NCBI GenBank assembly: GCA_021740625.1
Contig: JAIOZK010000003.1
Location: forward strand, 62,001-126,000
DNA length: 64,000 bases
Reading direction: 5' to 3'
Origin: Bacteroidales bacterium
GTDB lineage: Bacteria > Bacteroidota > Bacteroidia > Bacteroidales > JAIOZK01
Shown here: piece after piece, positions 25,468 to 33,023 of the stretch
How the letters are laid out: each line of letters opens with the position of its first letter
Numbering within the stretch: the first letter of the stretch is position 1
Program-made: the position numbers and the translations under genes
The notes under the pieces: model-generated
Told to the model about the DNA's origin: nothing
The model's database searches: none
Seen by the model: only the letters and a program-made list of their open reading frames with translations

Positions 25468-26190
25468 ATGAAATTAAAAGCCATATTTCCGATCATTGGA
25501 TTATTCCTGATAGCAATGCTATACACGGCCTGTGAAAAATCGCTTCGCTGCATCGACGGAAAAGGCAAGCTTGTCAATGAAGACCGTGGATCTACTCCTT
25601 TCAGCCGTGTGCTCCTTGAGGGGTCCATGAACCTGGTGGTGATACAGGACAGCATTACGAACGTTACCGTAGAAGCGGAATCGAACCTGATGCCTTATAT
25701 CTCCACCCGGGTGATCAACAATCTTCTGACTGTTGATTTGAATGGCACCAAATGCCTTGACAACAACTACCCGGTCAGGATCGTAGTCAGAACACCCGTG
25801 CTGAATGCTGCCGGTATCGAAGGCTCGGGCGATATCTTGATCAACGATTTCTATAATGGAAGCATGAATATGGAAATCAGCGGAAGCGGTAATATCCATG
25901 CCGGATTGTATGTTAATACTGTAAAAGCAGGCATCAGCGGTTCGGGTAACATTACAATATCGGGCACTGCAGATGCAGGGGAATACAGCATCAGCGGTTC
26001 GGGTTCGGTACAGGCCTATGATATGGCCCTGAAAAAGTGTTATGCAAATATTTCAGGTTCAGGAAGCATGTTTGTAAACGCCCGGGATTTGCTGGATGTG
26101 GTAATTTCAGGAAGTGGTTCGGTATTTTATAAAGGGAATCCCCAGGTTATCACGAATATTTCAGGATCGGGATCGGTCATTCACAGATAA
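25468..26190 (+). CDS. Head-GIN domain (DUF2807) lipoprotein, putative autotransporter adhesin
   Basis: About 240 residues from the ATG at 25468; an in-frame ATG at 25450 is also possible, and longer frames would run into the preceding gene. The lipobox MLYTAC with Cys22 predicts a lipoprotein. The mature part is the head-GIN domain with six repeats of I-S-G-S-G (for example EISGSGNIHAG, GISGSGNITIS, SISGSGSVQAY, NISGSGSVIHR) that form rungs of a beta-helix. It is expected to be an outer-membrane-anchored adhesin or envelope-stress-linked surface protein. It is co-directional with the sigma/anti-sigma pair, 49 bp after the DUF4097 gene. Confidence 0.85.
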   Translation: MKLKAIFPIIGLFLIAMLYTACEKSLRCIDGKGKLVNEDRGSTPFSRVLLEGSMNLVVIQDSITNVTVEAESNLMPYISTRVINNLLTVDLNGTKCLDNNYPVRIVVRTPVLNAAGIEGSGDILINDFYNGSMNMEISGSGNIHAGLYVNTVKAGISGSGNITISGTADAGEYSISGSGSVQAYDMALKKCYANISGSGSMFVNARDLLDVVISGSGSVFYKGNPQVITNISGSGSVIHR

Positions 26191-26196
26191 AGAATA

Positions 26197-26709
26197 ATGA
26201 ATATGCGCATAATCATATTACTGATATTGTTTGGTTTAAGCCTTAGCCTGGGTGCACAAACCCGGAAGCAATACCTGGGAGTGAGAGGAGGAGCTTCTTC
26301 AGGTGTTACCGTCAAGATCTTTAAAAGCGAATTCAAAGCGCTTGAGGGTCTTTTGAGTTTCAGGTCAAGGGGTGTTCAGCTGACTGCCCTGATCGAAACC
26401 TACAGGCCGGTATACTTGAAACATACCGACCGGGTATATTTTTTCAGTGGACTGGGAGCCCATGTGGGATATGTTGGCAGCAAGGATGATGGCTTCCTCA
26501 ACAGCAATGTTTTCAATAGCAATTATTTTTCAAGGAGATACGCTCCGGTTCTTGGTCTGGATGGAATTGTGGGGCTTGAGTACAGGTTTAGGGAAATTCC
26601 CCTGGTCGTGGCAGTGGATTACAAACCTTTCTTTGAACTCTTCGGAAGGAACTTCTTCAACATCCATGTTTGGGATTTTGGTATTTCAATTAAGTATGTT
26701 TTTAACTAG
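26197..26709 (+). CDS. Small outer membrane barrel-like protein
   Basis: A 170-residue protein with a signal peptide (MRIIILLILFGLSLSLGAQ). The mature part alternates short amphipathic strands and Gly-rich turns (YLGVRGGASSGVTVK, YFFSGLGAHVGYVG, VLGLDGIVGLEYRF, VAVDYKPFFELFG) and ends with an aromatic-terminated strand (FGISIKYVFN), as expected for an 8-strand outer-membrane barrel. It starts 6 bp after the head-GIN gene and precedes another barrel-like gene, so it belongs to the third sigma operon. No specific family name is supported. Confidence 0.7.
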   Translation: MNMRIIILLILFGLSLSLGAQTRKQYLGVRGGASSGVTVKIFKSEFKALEGLLSFRSRGVQLTALIETYRPVYLKHTDRVYFFSGLGAHVGYVGSKDDGFLNSNVFNSNYFSRRYAPVLGLDGIVGLEYRFREIPLVVAVDYKPFFELFGRNFFNIHVWDFGISIKYVFN

Positions 26710-26724
26710 TAAAATTTAAAAAAG

Positions 26725-27408
26725 ATGAAAAAAATATTCATGAATCAAAAAACGATCATACCGATCATTGCTACAATTGCTCTATTATTTTCGAATGTTA
26801 CAAATGCCCAGGAAGATGAGGGGAGTGATTTTAAAACATTGTTCGGAAACAAAGCATATTCCAATGGTGCATACGGAGCTCTTATGATCAATTATACCCA
26901 GATTGACAATGCCGATGCCATCCTCGTAGGGGCAAAAGGCGGCTGGATCATCAACCAGGCGGTAACCATCGGACTGGCAGGTTATGGCTTGGCAAGCGAT
27001 AATGATTATACAGATGTTTTTGAAAATGAAGTTGTTAACCTTGCAGGGGGTTACGGCGGTTTGTTGATCGAACCTATCCTGGCTCCCAGGTACCCGATTC
27101 ACGTGGCTTTTCCCATGATCATTGGAGCAGGAGGCATAGCATACCTCGACAATTACTGGAATGACAAGCATGATGACTGGAATTCACATGTCCGGGCTTC
27201 GGATGCTTTCTTTGTGTTCGAACCCGGTGTTGAGATCGAACTGAACATTGTTAGATTCATGCGGATTGGGATGGCTACAAGCTATCGCTATACCTCCAAT
27301 ATCAGCCTGGTGAATTCCTCATCTGATCTTTTGAGGGGATTCAATTTCGGTGTATCCTTTAAATTCGGGAAATTCTGGGATAATGAACAAGGCGTGAGAT
27401 ACAGGTAA
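26725..27408 (+). CDS. Outer membrane barrel-like protein
   Basis: A 227-residue protein with an N-terminal signal (TIIPIIATIALLFSNVTNAQ). The mature portion shows alternating strands and glycine-rich turns (AYGALMINYTQI, ILVGAKGGWIINQAVTIGLAGYGLA, VNLAGGYGGLLIEPIL) and ends with strands (GFNFGVSFKFGKFW). The architecture suggests an outer-membrane barrel or similar beta protein. It lies 15 bp after the previous barrel gene and is the last gene before a strong terminator, so it closes the third sigma operon. Function unknown. Confidence 0.7.
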   Translation: MKKIFMNQKTIIPIIATIALLFSNVTNAQEDEGSDFKTLFGNKAYSNGAYGALMINYTQIDNADAILVGAKGGWIINQAVTIGLAGYGLASDNDYTDVFENEVVNLAGGYGGLLIEPILAPRYPIHVAFPMIIGAGGIAYLDNYWNDKHDDWNSHVRASDAFFVFEPGVEIELNIVRFMRIGMATSYRYTSNISLVNSSSDLLRGFNFGVSFKFGKFWDNEQGVRYR

Positions 27409-27441
27409 GAAAGCTGAATAAAAACAAAACTCGAATGTTTT

Positions 27442-27478
27442 AACCCTGTAATGACAAGCTTTTCTTTACAGGGTTTTA
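27442..27478 (+). terminator. Terminator of the third sigma operon
   Basis: A 10-bp perfect stem (AACCCTGTAA / TTACAGGGTT) with a 14-nt loop, then a T-rich stretch, 33 bp after the last barrel gene. Confidence 0.88.
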
Positions 27479-27522
27479 TATTTTGAATAAATTTACCCGC
27501 TGAATTTAAAATAAATGCAAGG

Positions 27523-28431
27523 GTGCAAAAATCCGTCATTTCTGTAGACAAACTGAGCAAGTATTACGGCCCTGTCCTGGGTATCAAAGATATTTCATTT
27601 GAAGTAAGCGAAGGAGAAATATTTGGTTTTCTGGGACCCAACGGGGCAGGTAAAACAACTACGATCAAAATATTGCTTGACCTGCTTCGTCCCAGTAATG
27701 GAGTTGCCAGGATACTCGGCAAAGATGTCAACAAAAGTTCATATGAGATACGCACACAACTGGGCTATCTCCCCGGAGAATTTTCGGCATATGCGCACCT
27801 GAGGATGAAGGATTTCTTCTTGCTGATGTCGGAGATCAGAAAGTGCAGCTTTCCGGTTGATTCAGACCTGATCAGGGATTTTGATATTCGGGAAAATGAT
27901 CTGCAAAAAAAGATCAAGGCACTTTCACATGGTACCCTGCAAAAACTGGGCATTATCCAGGCGCTATTCCATCAGCCAAAACTACTGATCCTGGATGAGC
28001 CTACAACAGGTCTTGATCCTCTGATGAAAGAAGTACTATATGATCTATTGATACGCGAAAGACAAAAAGGCACCAGCATCTTTTTTTCATCCCACAACCT
28101 GGATGAGGTTGAAAAACTCTGCGACAGGGTGGCCATCATCAGGCGGGGAGAAATCGTAGGGCTGGAATCACTGGAGACACTGAAAAACAAAGCAGGGCAG
28201 ATACTGGAATTCCGTGCGGGAGAAAGCTGCCCAGAACCGGCTCTGCCCGGAGCAACACTGATCAGAAAACAAAATAATCACTTTCAATATCGTTTGCAGG
28301 GTGATGTGCGCCAACTGATGCGGAGGCTGGTCGAACTGCCGCTATCCGATGTTTCCATCAGCAAGCCAGACCTGGAAGATCTTTTTATGCAATATTATCA
28401 GGATAAAAATGGATTCGAAGATGACATATAG
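27523..28431 (+). CDS. ABC transporter ATP-binding protein
   Basis: A 302-residue ABC-2-type exporter ATPase that starts at a GTG; a nearby ATG at 27515 is out of frame. Walker A is GPNGAGKT (38-45), Walker B is LLILDEPTTGLD, and the switch region is SSHNLDEVEKLCDRVA. The signature reads LSHGTLQKLG, departing from LSGGQ at the third residue. A C-terminal extension of about 80 residues follows the nucleotide-binding domain. It pairs with the permease gene that overlaps its 3' end. Together they form a two-component exporter of unknown substrate. Confidence 0.92.
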   Translation: MQKSVISVDKLSKYYGPVLGIKDISFEVSEGEIFGFLGPNGAGKTTTIKILLDLLRPSNGVARILGKDVNKSSYEIRTQLGYLPGEFSAYAHLRMKDFFLLMSEIRKCSFPVDSDLIRDFDIRENDLQKKIKALSHGTLQKLGIIQALFHQPKLLILDEPTTGLDPLMKEVLYDLLIRERQKGTSIFFSSHNLDEVEKLCDRVAIIRRGEIVGLESLETLKNKAGQILEFRAGESCPEPALPGATLIRKQNNHFQYRLQGDVRQLMRRLVELPLSDVSISKPDLEDLFMQYYQDKNGFEDDI

Positions 28432-29221
28432 CAATCTCATCTGGAAAATGAACCGGGGATTCACCCTCTTCAGTATGTTATTCATCAGCCTGTTCCAGCT
28501 GATGATCCTTTATCTGGTGACAACCTTTGATACACAGGCTATGTTAAAATCCGTGCTGAGCCAGTTACCCGAAAACCTGAAGCTTTTTCTGAACGACGCC
28601 TTTTTTAATATGCTAACCTTTGATGGAGCAGCGGCTTTTGGCTTCAACCATCCCATCGTGCTTTCCCTGCTGGCCATCGTGGCCATCAGCATACCGGTGC
28701 GTCATGTTTCGCGCGAGATTGAGAATGGAAACATGGAGATGATGCTTTCCCAGCCCTTCCGCAGAAAGTCACTCATCCTCAAGCTCTGGCTTTCCGCTTG
28801 TTTAATCCTGGGATTAATCATTCTTACATCCTTCCTTGCATCCATCCTTTCCATACAGATCTTTCATGAACTCAGCTGGAAAGTATTTTTCAGGATTCTT
28901 ACCATCGCTTTGAACCTTTGGTTGTTGTTCATTCTCATCATGACCTTTACCCTGCTAATCGCGACATTGTCAAAAGGCGGTGGCTTTTCGGGCAACTTGG
29001 GTGCTGTCATCACCTTGCTTTTTTACCTGCTTTTCTTTTTCGGGCAACTGTGGAAAGAAATGAAATTCACACTGCATATCAATATTTTCAATTATTATAT
29101 GCCCCAGGAGATCATGATGGGACAAAACGGATATTGGCTGGATTGCACTGTTCTGGCAGGGCTTATCCTGATTCTACTGTTGTTGAGCCTTGATAGGTTT
29201 GAAAAAAGAGATATACCCTGA
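28409..29221 (+). CDS. ABC-2 type transporter permease
   Basis: About 270 residues starting at the ATG at 28409, overlapping the ATPase gene by 23 bp; the ATG at 28421 is the alternative. Six hydrophobic segments are visible (for example FTLFSMLFISLFQLMILYLV, IVLSLLAIVAISI, LILGLIILTSFLASIL, LWLLFILIMTFTLLIA, LLFYLLFFFG). The loop HVSREIENGNMEMMLSQPFR is the typical coupling region (REI/EKE...GTMEMLLS..P) of ABC-2 permeases. It forms an exporter with the ATPase just upstream. The substrate cannot be told. Confidence 0.88.
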   Translation: MDSKMTYSNLIWKMNRGFTLFSMLFISLFQLMILYLVTTFDTQAMLKSVLSQLPENLKLFLNDAFFNMLTFDGAAAFGFNHPIVLSLLAIVAISIPVRHVSREIENGNMEMMLSQPFRRKSLILKLWLSACLILGLIILTSFLASILSIQIFHELSWKVFFRILTIALNLWLLFILIMTFTLLIATLSKGGGFSGNLGAVITLLFYLLFFFGQLWKEMKFTLHINIFNYYMPQEIMMGQNGYWLDCTVLAGLILILLLLSLDRFEKRDIP

Positions 29222-29240
29222 GGTTTCATTTTCTATTTGG

Positions 29241-29317
29241 CATTTTGCATTCAACGTTTTACATTTTAGGTTTAGCAGACATCTGTGGATTTCAGCCCAA
29301 ATGAAAAATGCAAAATG
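29241..29317. repeat. Intergenic inverted repeat
   Basis: CATTTTGCATT (29241-29251) and AATGCAAAATG (29307-29317) are perfect inverted copies with a 55-bp spacer, between the permease and M64 peptidase genes. It is probably a small palindromic intergenic element. Confidence 0.6.
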
Positions 29318-29355
29318 TGACATGTCAAATGAACAATGAAATCATTTCCCCTTCC

Positions 29356-29363
29356 TATCTTTG
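29356..29363 (+). promoter_or_regulatory. -7 box for the M64 peptidase gene
   Basis: TATCTTTGCA matches TAnnTTTG, 22 bp before the ATG at 29386. No clear -33 element. Confidence 0.5.
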
Positions 29364-29385
29364 CATAAAACCAAAACAAATTCAG

Positions 29386-30834
29386 ATGAAAAAATTCGTG
29401 TTCATTTTAGCTGTACTTGTTGCCATACAACTTCAAGCGCAAGATTTCAAATTTGCAGAATATTTCAAAGACAGCAACATGCGTGTCGATTATTTTCACA
29501 CAGGAAACCATGAAGAGGAACATTTTGCCGTAGACAGGATCCTGAATGATGGTGCCTGGGCAGGAAGTAAAACAGTACTCATCGACAATCTTGAATTTGG
29601 TTTATACTTTTTCGAGATCCTGGATGCAGAAACAGATAAATTGATTTACAGCCGCGGATTTGCAAGTATCTTCGGCGAATGGCAGACCATTCCGGAAGCC
29701 AAGGAGATATGGGGGACTTTTCATGAGAGTGTTCGTTTTCCCTGGCCCTTGAAACCCGTTAAACTGGTCATGAAGAAAAGAAATGAGAAGAATGAATTTC
29801 AAACCATCTGGCTAACCGAAATTGATCCTGCAAGCCGGAAAGTAAATCCGGCAGCCAAGCCACCGGAATTCAATACCTGGGATTATATGGTAAACGGACC
29901 GGCACATGAAAAGGTGGATATTGTTGTGCTCGGCGATGGCTATTCGAAAGAGGAGATGGATAAGTTTCATGCGGATATACAAAGATTGATGGGCGATTTT
30001 TTTAAAGTGGAACCTTTCAAATCACGCAAAGCGGATTTTAATGTCAGGGCAGTGGAAACGCCTTCCTTTGAATCCGGTGTGAACAAACCTCATCCCGGTG
30101 ATTTTAAAAGAACACCTCTCTCGATGAGCTATAGCGCCTTTGATTCGGAAAGATATGCTTTGACGTATGATAATCGCTCTGTCCGGGATGCAGCATCAGA
30201 AGTACCCTATGATTTTATGTACATACTGATCAACGAAAGGACCTACGGAGGAGGAGGTATCTACCGCCTCTATGCAACGGTGGCAGCAGACAATGCCTTT
30301 TCCGATTATATCTTCATTCATGAATTCGGGCATCACTTCGCAGCTCTGGCGGATGAATATTATTCCTCATCGGTATCTTACGAAATTGGCGAGGTGACCG
30401 TGGAGCCCTGGGAAGCCAATGTGACCGCCCTGCTTGATCCGGCCAATTTGAAATGGAAAGATCTCGTCGAGCCGGGTATTCCCATTCCAACCCCCTGGCC
30501 CAAAGAAAAATTTGATGCATTCAGTTATGAGGTCCAGAAAAAGCGCAAGGAACTAAGAAGTCAGAATGCACCGGAGGAAAAACTGGAAGCCCTGTTTGAA
30601 AAACAGCGCAAACACGAAACGAAAATGCTGGAAAACTTTCAATACAGTGGAAAAGTGGGTGCTTATGAAGGTGCAAATTATATGCAACATGACATGTACC
30701 GTTCCTATCCCGATTGCATCATGTTCACCCGCAACAAGAATGATTTCTGCCCGGCCTGCCAACGTGCCATTGGCTGGGTGATTGATCAGTATACAATTTC
30801 TCAAACTTTTCTTTTAAGGCAGCAAACTGAGTGA
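29386..30834 (+). CDS. M64 family (IgA peptidase-like) zinc metallopeptidase
   Basis: About 482 residues from the ATG that starts the signal peptide MKKFVFILAVLVAIQLQAQ; the frame also extends 78 bp upstream. An N-terminal immunoglobulin-like domain (about 20-150) is followed by the peptidase M64 domain. Zinc-binding HEFGHHFAALADEYY lies at residues 312-326. Later conserved elements are GAYEGANYM and CIMFTRNKNDFCPACQRAI. The last dozen residues (from about QYTISQ) are probably not native: the frame runs into the antisense of a decayed gene there. It should be a secreted or periplasmic endopeptidase and starts a run of secreted peptidases. Confidence 0.88.
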   Translation: MKKFVFILAVLVAIQLQAQDFKFAEYFKDSNMRVDYFHTGNHEEEHFAVDRILNDGAWAGSKTVLIDNLEFGLYFFEILDAETDKLIYSRGFASIFGEWQTIPEAKEIWGTFHESVRFPWPLKPVKLVMKKRNEKNEFQTIWLTEIDPASRKVNPAAKPPEFNTWDYMVNGPAHEKVDIVVLGDGYSKEEMDKFHADIQRLMGDFFKVEPFKSRKADFNVRAVETPSFESGVNKPHPGDFKRTPLSMSYSAFDSERYALTYDNRSVRDAASEVPYDFMYILINERTYGGGGIYRLYATVAADNAFSDYIFIHEFGHHFAALADEYYSSSVSYEIGEVTVEPWEANVTALLDPANLKWKDLVEPGIPIPTPWPKEKFDAFSYEVQKKRKELRSQNAPEEKLEALFEKQRKHETKMLENFQYSGKVGAYEGANYMQHDMYRSYPDCIMFTRNKNDFCPACQRAIGWVIDQYTISQTFLLRQQTE

Positions 30835-31085
30835 AATACCCGGAAGTTATTGCTATTGAGATTTCCCTTGCATTTTCTTCATTATAGGTATGAGAGGTTC
30901 TGTTTCTGTTCCTGAGCATATCCATCCAGATCTCACCTGCTTCAATCAAGCCAAGTTTGAATGCTTCCCGGATAATATCCCTTGAGCGGATTACCTCTTT
31001 TATTCCCTGTTACTCCATTTGATCTTTCAGGGTGTTACAGGCAAGGTCATAAGTGTATTCAAAAGCGTTGATCAGACCCTGTGCC
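30795..31085 (-). pseudogene. Remnant of an HI0074-like nucleotidyltransferase substrate-binding protein
   Basis: Read leftward, the frame gives LINAFEYTYDLACNTLKDQME, then an in-frame TAA at 31012-31010 where the family usually has Tyr in E-Y-Q-G, then QGIKEVIRSRDIIREAFKLG and GEIWMDMLRNRNRTSHTYNE up to FEKL. This matches the HI0074 family (PF08780), the antitoxin-like partner of MNT nucleotidyltransferases, but the N-terminus is missing and the frame carries a nonsense codon. The 3' end runs into the M64 peptidase gene. No nucleotidyltransferase partner remains. Confidence 0.75.
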
Positions 31086-31171
31086 TATTGTCAACTACCG
31101 ACTGCCACCTGCCGACTGTTCACTCCCTCCACCCAACTGCAAACCACCTCAATCAACTGCCAAAATATTCG

Positions 31172-31179
31172 TACCTTCG
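31172..31179 (+). promoter_or_regulatory. Likely -7 box for the M49-like peptidase gene
   Basis: TACCTTCG has one mismatch to TAnnTTTG and lies 42 bp before the ATG at 31221. The stretch before it (31086-31171) is CT/GCC-rich low-complexity spacer without a gene. Confidence 0.4.
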
Positions 31180-31220
31180 TATGCTGAAAAACTGAATATT
31201 AATCAATAAATCAAGAAGGT

Positions 31221-32864
31221 ATGTTTAAAAGATTTTTACCGCTGACAATGCTTGCGGTCTTAGTGGGTGCATTGTTTGCCTGCGCTCCCAAGCAAAAAGA
31301 AAAAGAAACTAAAATGACAGCCATGGAAAAGAACCTGGCCAAATATGCCGAATTCGAACTGACTTCCGATCTTTCTCACCTGTCGGATAATCAGAAAGAA
31401 ATGCTGGAACTACTTTTTGAAGCTGCTACGGTGATGAACAAAGTTTTCTGGAAACAAGCCTATGGCGATAAAGAAATTTTGTTTGATCAGGTGGACGGAG
31501 ACACGCTTAAATACGTGAAGATCAACTACGGGCCCTGGGACCGTCTGGATGGGAACAAACCCTTCGTAGATGGCTACGGACCCAAACCCAAAGGCGCCAA
31601 CTTCTATCCGGCAGATATGACCGTGGAAGAATTTGAGGCTTTTGATGACCCCAATAAAAAAAGCCTGTATACCCTGATCAGAAGAGATGATGCAGGCAAT
31701 CTGAAATCGGTTTGGTACAGCGAAGCCTACCAGCAATATTTTGAAAGAGCCGCTGATCTGCTGGTGCGTGCTTCCGAACTGGCCGAAGATGAAGGATTCA
31801 AGAAATACCTGCAACTGAGAGCCAAAGCCTTGCTGAGCAATGAATACCAGGAAAGTGATTTTGCATGGATGGACATGAAAAGCAACGACATCGACCTGGT
31901 ATTTGGACCGATCGAAAATTATGAAGATCAACTCTTTGGGTACAAAGCTGCCTGTGAATGTTTCATCCTGATCAAAGACCAGGAATGGAGCGACAAACTG
32001 ACTAAATATGCTTCCTTCCTTCCGGAACTTCAAAAAGGACTTCCGGTAGATCCGAAATACAAAAAAGAAATGCCGGGCGCCGATGCCGACCTGAATGCTT
32101 ATGATGCCATTTATTACGCGGGCGATTGCAATGCCGGTAGCAAGACCATCGCAATCAACCTGCCCAATGATGAAGAAGTACAACTGAAAAAAGGCACACG
32201 TAAACTGCAACTGAAGAATGCCATGAAGGCCAAATTCGACAAAATACTGGTGCCCATTTCGGAAGTTGTAATCGACCCTGCGCAAAGAAAACACCTGACT
32301 TTCGATGCATTCTTCAGCAATACCATGTTCCATGAGGTGGCACATGGCATGGGCATCAAAAATGTGATCGATGGCAGTGGCACCGTCAGGAATGCCCTGA
32401 AAGAAACATACTCCTCCATCGAAGAAGGCAAAGCAGATATCATGGGACTTTACCTGGTTACCAAATTATTTGAAATGGGAGAATACAAAAAAGGCGAACT
32501 CATGGATAATTATGTTACCTTTTTTGCCAGTGTATTCCGCTCAAGTCGATTTGGCGCTGCCAGTGCCCATGGAAAGGCCAACATGATGCGGTTCAATTAT
32601 TTTCAGGAAAAAGGCGCCTTTGAAAGAGGAGAGGACGGAACCTATACGGTGAATTTTGAAAAAATGAAAGAAACCATGATCAGCCTGATGCAGGATATCC
32701 TGAAGATCCAGGGTGATGGCGATTACGAAAAAGCCAAAAAATGGGTTGAGAAAGAAGGCGTGATCAAAGAACAGTTCCAGGAAGATCTTGACAGGATCAA
32801 TGACGCAAATATTCCTGTAGATATTGTTTTTAAACAGGGATCTGAGATTGTGGGACTGAAATAA
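31221..32864 (+). CDS. M49 (dipeptidyl-peptidase III-like) zinc peptidase lipoprotein
   Basis: A 547-residue protein with lipobox ALFAC (Cys21), so it is probably envelope-anchored. The M49-type zinc site is HEVAH at residues 371-375 with the second element EEGKAD at 401-406. The first motif is the shorter HExxH form rather than the HExxGH of classical DPP III. The domain YAGDCNAGSKTIAINLPND is also typical of this branch. It should remove dipeptides or cleave oligopeptides in the periplasm. It is between M64 and S46 peptidase genes on the same strand but has its own promoter-like box. The substrate is unknown. Confidence 0.82.
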   Translation: MFKRFLPLTMLAVLVGALFACAPKQKEKETKMTAMEKNLAKYAEFELTSDLSHLSDNQKEMLELLFEAATVMNKVFWKQAYGDKEILFDQVDGDTLKYVKINYGPWDRLDGNKPFVDGYGPKPKGANFYPADMTVEEFEAFDDPNKKSLYTLIRRDDAGNLKSVWYSEAYQQYFERAADLLVRASELAEDEGFKKYLQLRAKALLSNEYQESDFAWMDMKSNDIDLVFGPIENYEDQLFGYKAACECFILIKDQEWSDKLTKYASFLPELQKGLPVDPKYKKEMPGADADLNAYDAIYYAGDCNAGSKTIAINLPNDEEVQLKKGTRKLQLKNAMKAKFDKILVPISEVVIDPAQRKHLTFDAFFSNTMFHEVAHGMGIKNVIDGSGTVRNALKETYSSIEEGKADIMGLYLVTKLFEMGEYKKGELMDNYVTFFASVFRSSRFGAASAHGKANMMRFNYFQEKGAFERGEDGTYTVNFEKMKETMISLMQDILKIQGDGDYEKAKKWVEKEGVIKEQFQEDLDRINDANIPVDIVFKQGSEIVGLK

Positions 32865-32877
32865 CATTTAACAAGTA

Positions 32878-32979
32878 CCAAATCACAAATAAATTCCAAT
32901 CTTCAATGACAAAAATACCAAACGCCTGCTGCAAATGATTCGGAGTTTAGGTGATTGAGTTTAATAATTTGTGATTTGG
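32878..32979. repeat. Intergenic inverted repeat
   Basis: CCAAATCACAAAT (32878-32890) and ATTTGTGATTTGG (32967-32979) are perfect inverted 13-mers, 76 bp apart, with looser similarity beyond. They fill the gap between the two peptidase genes and could fold into a long hairpin in the transcript. Confidence 0.75.
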
Positions 32980-33023
32980 TGATTGAAAATTGAAATTTGA
33001 TATAAAACTAAATTGAAAGAATT

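Noticed and set aside
28211-28431. The C-terminal extension of the ATPase as a separate regulatory gene.
   Set aside because: It is continuous with the ATPase frame and has no start of its own.
31086-31150. CTGCC-rich runs as a possible CRISPR or tandem repeat array.
   Set aside because: Units are irregular in length and spacing with no repeat/spacer structure.
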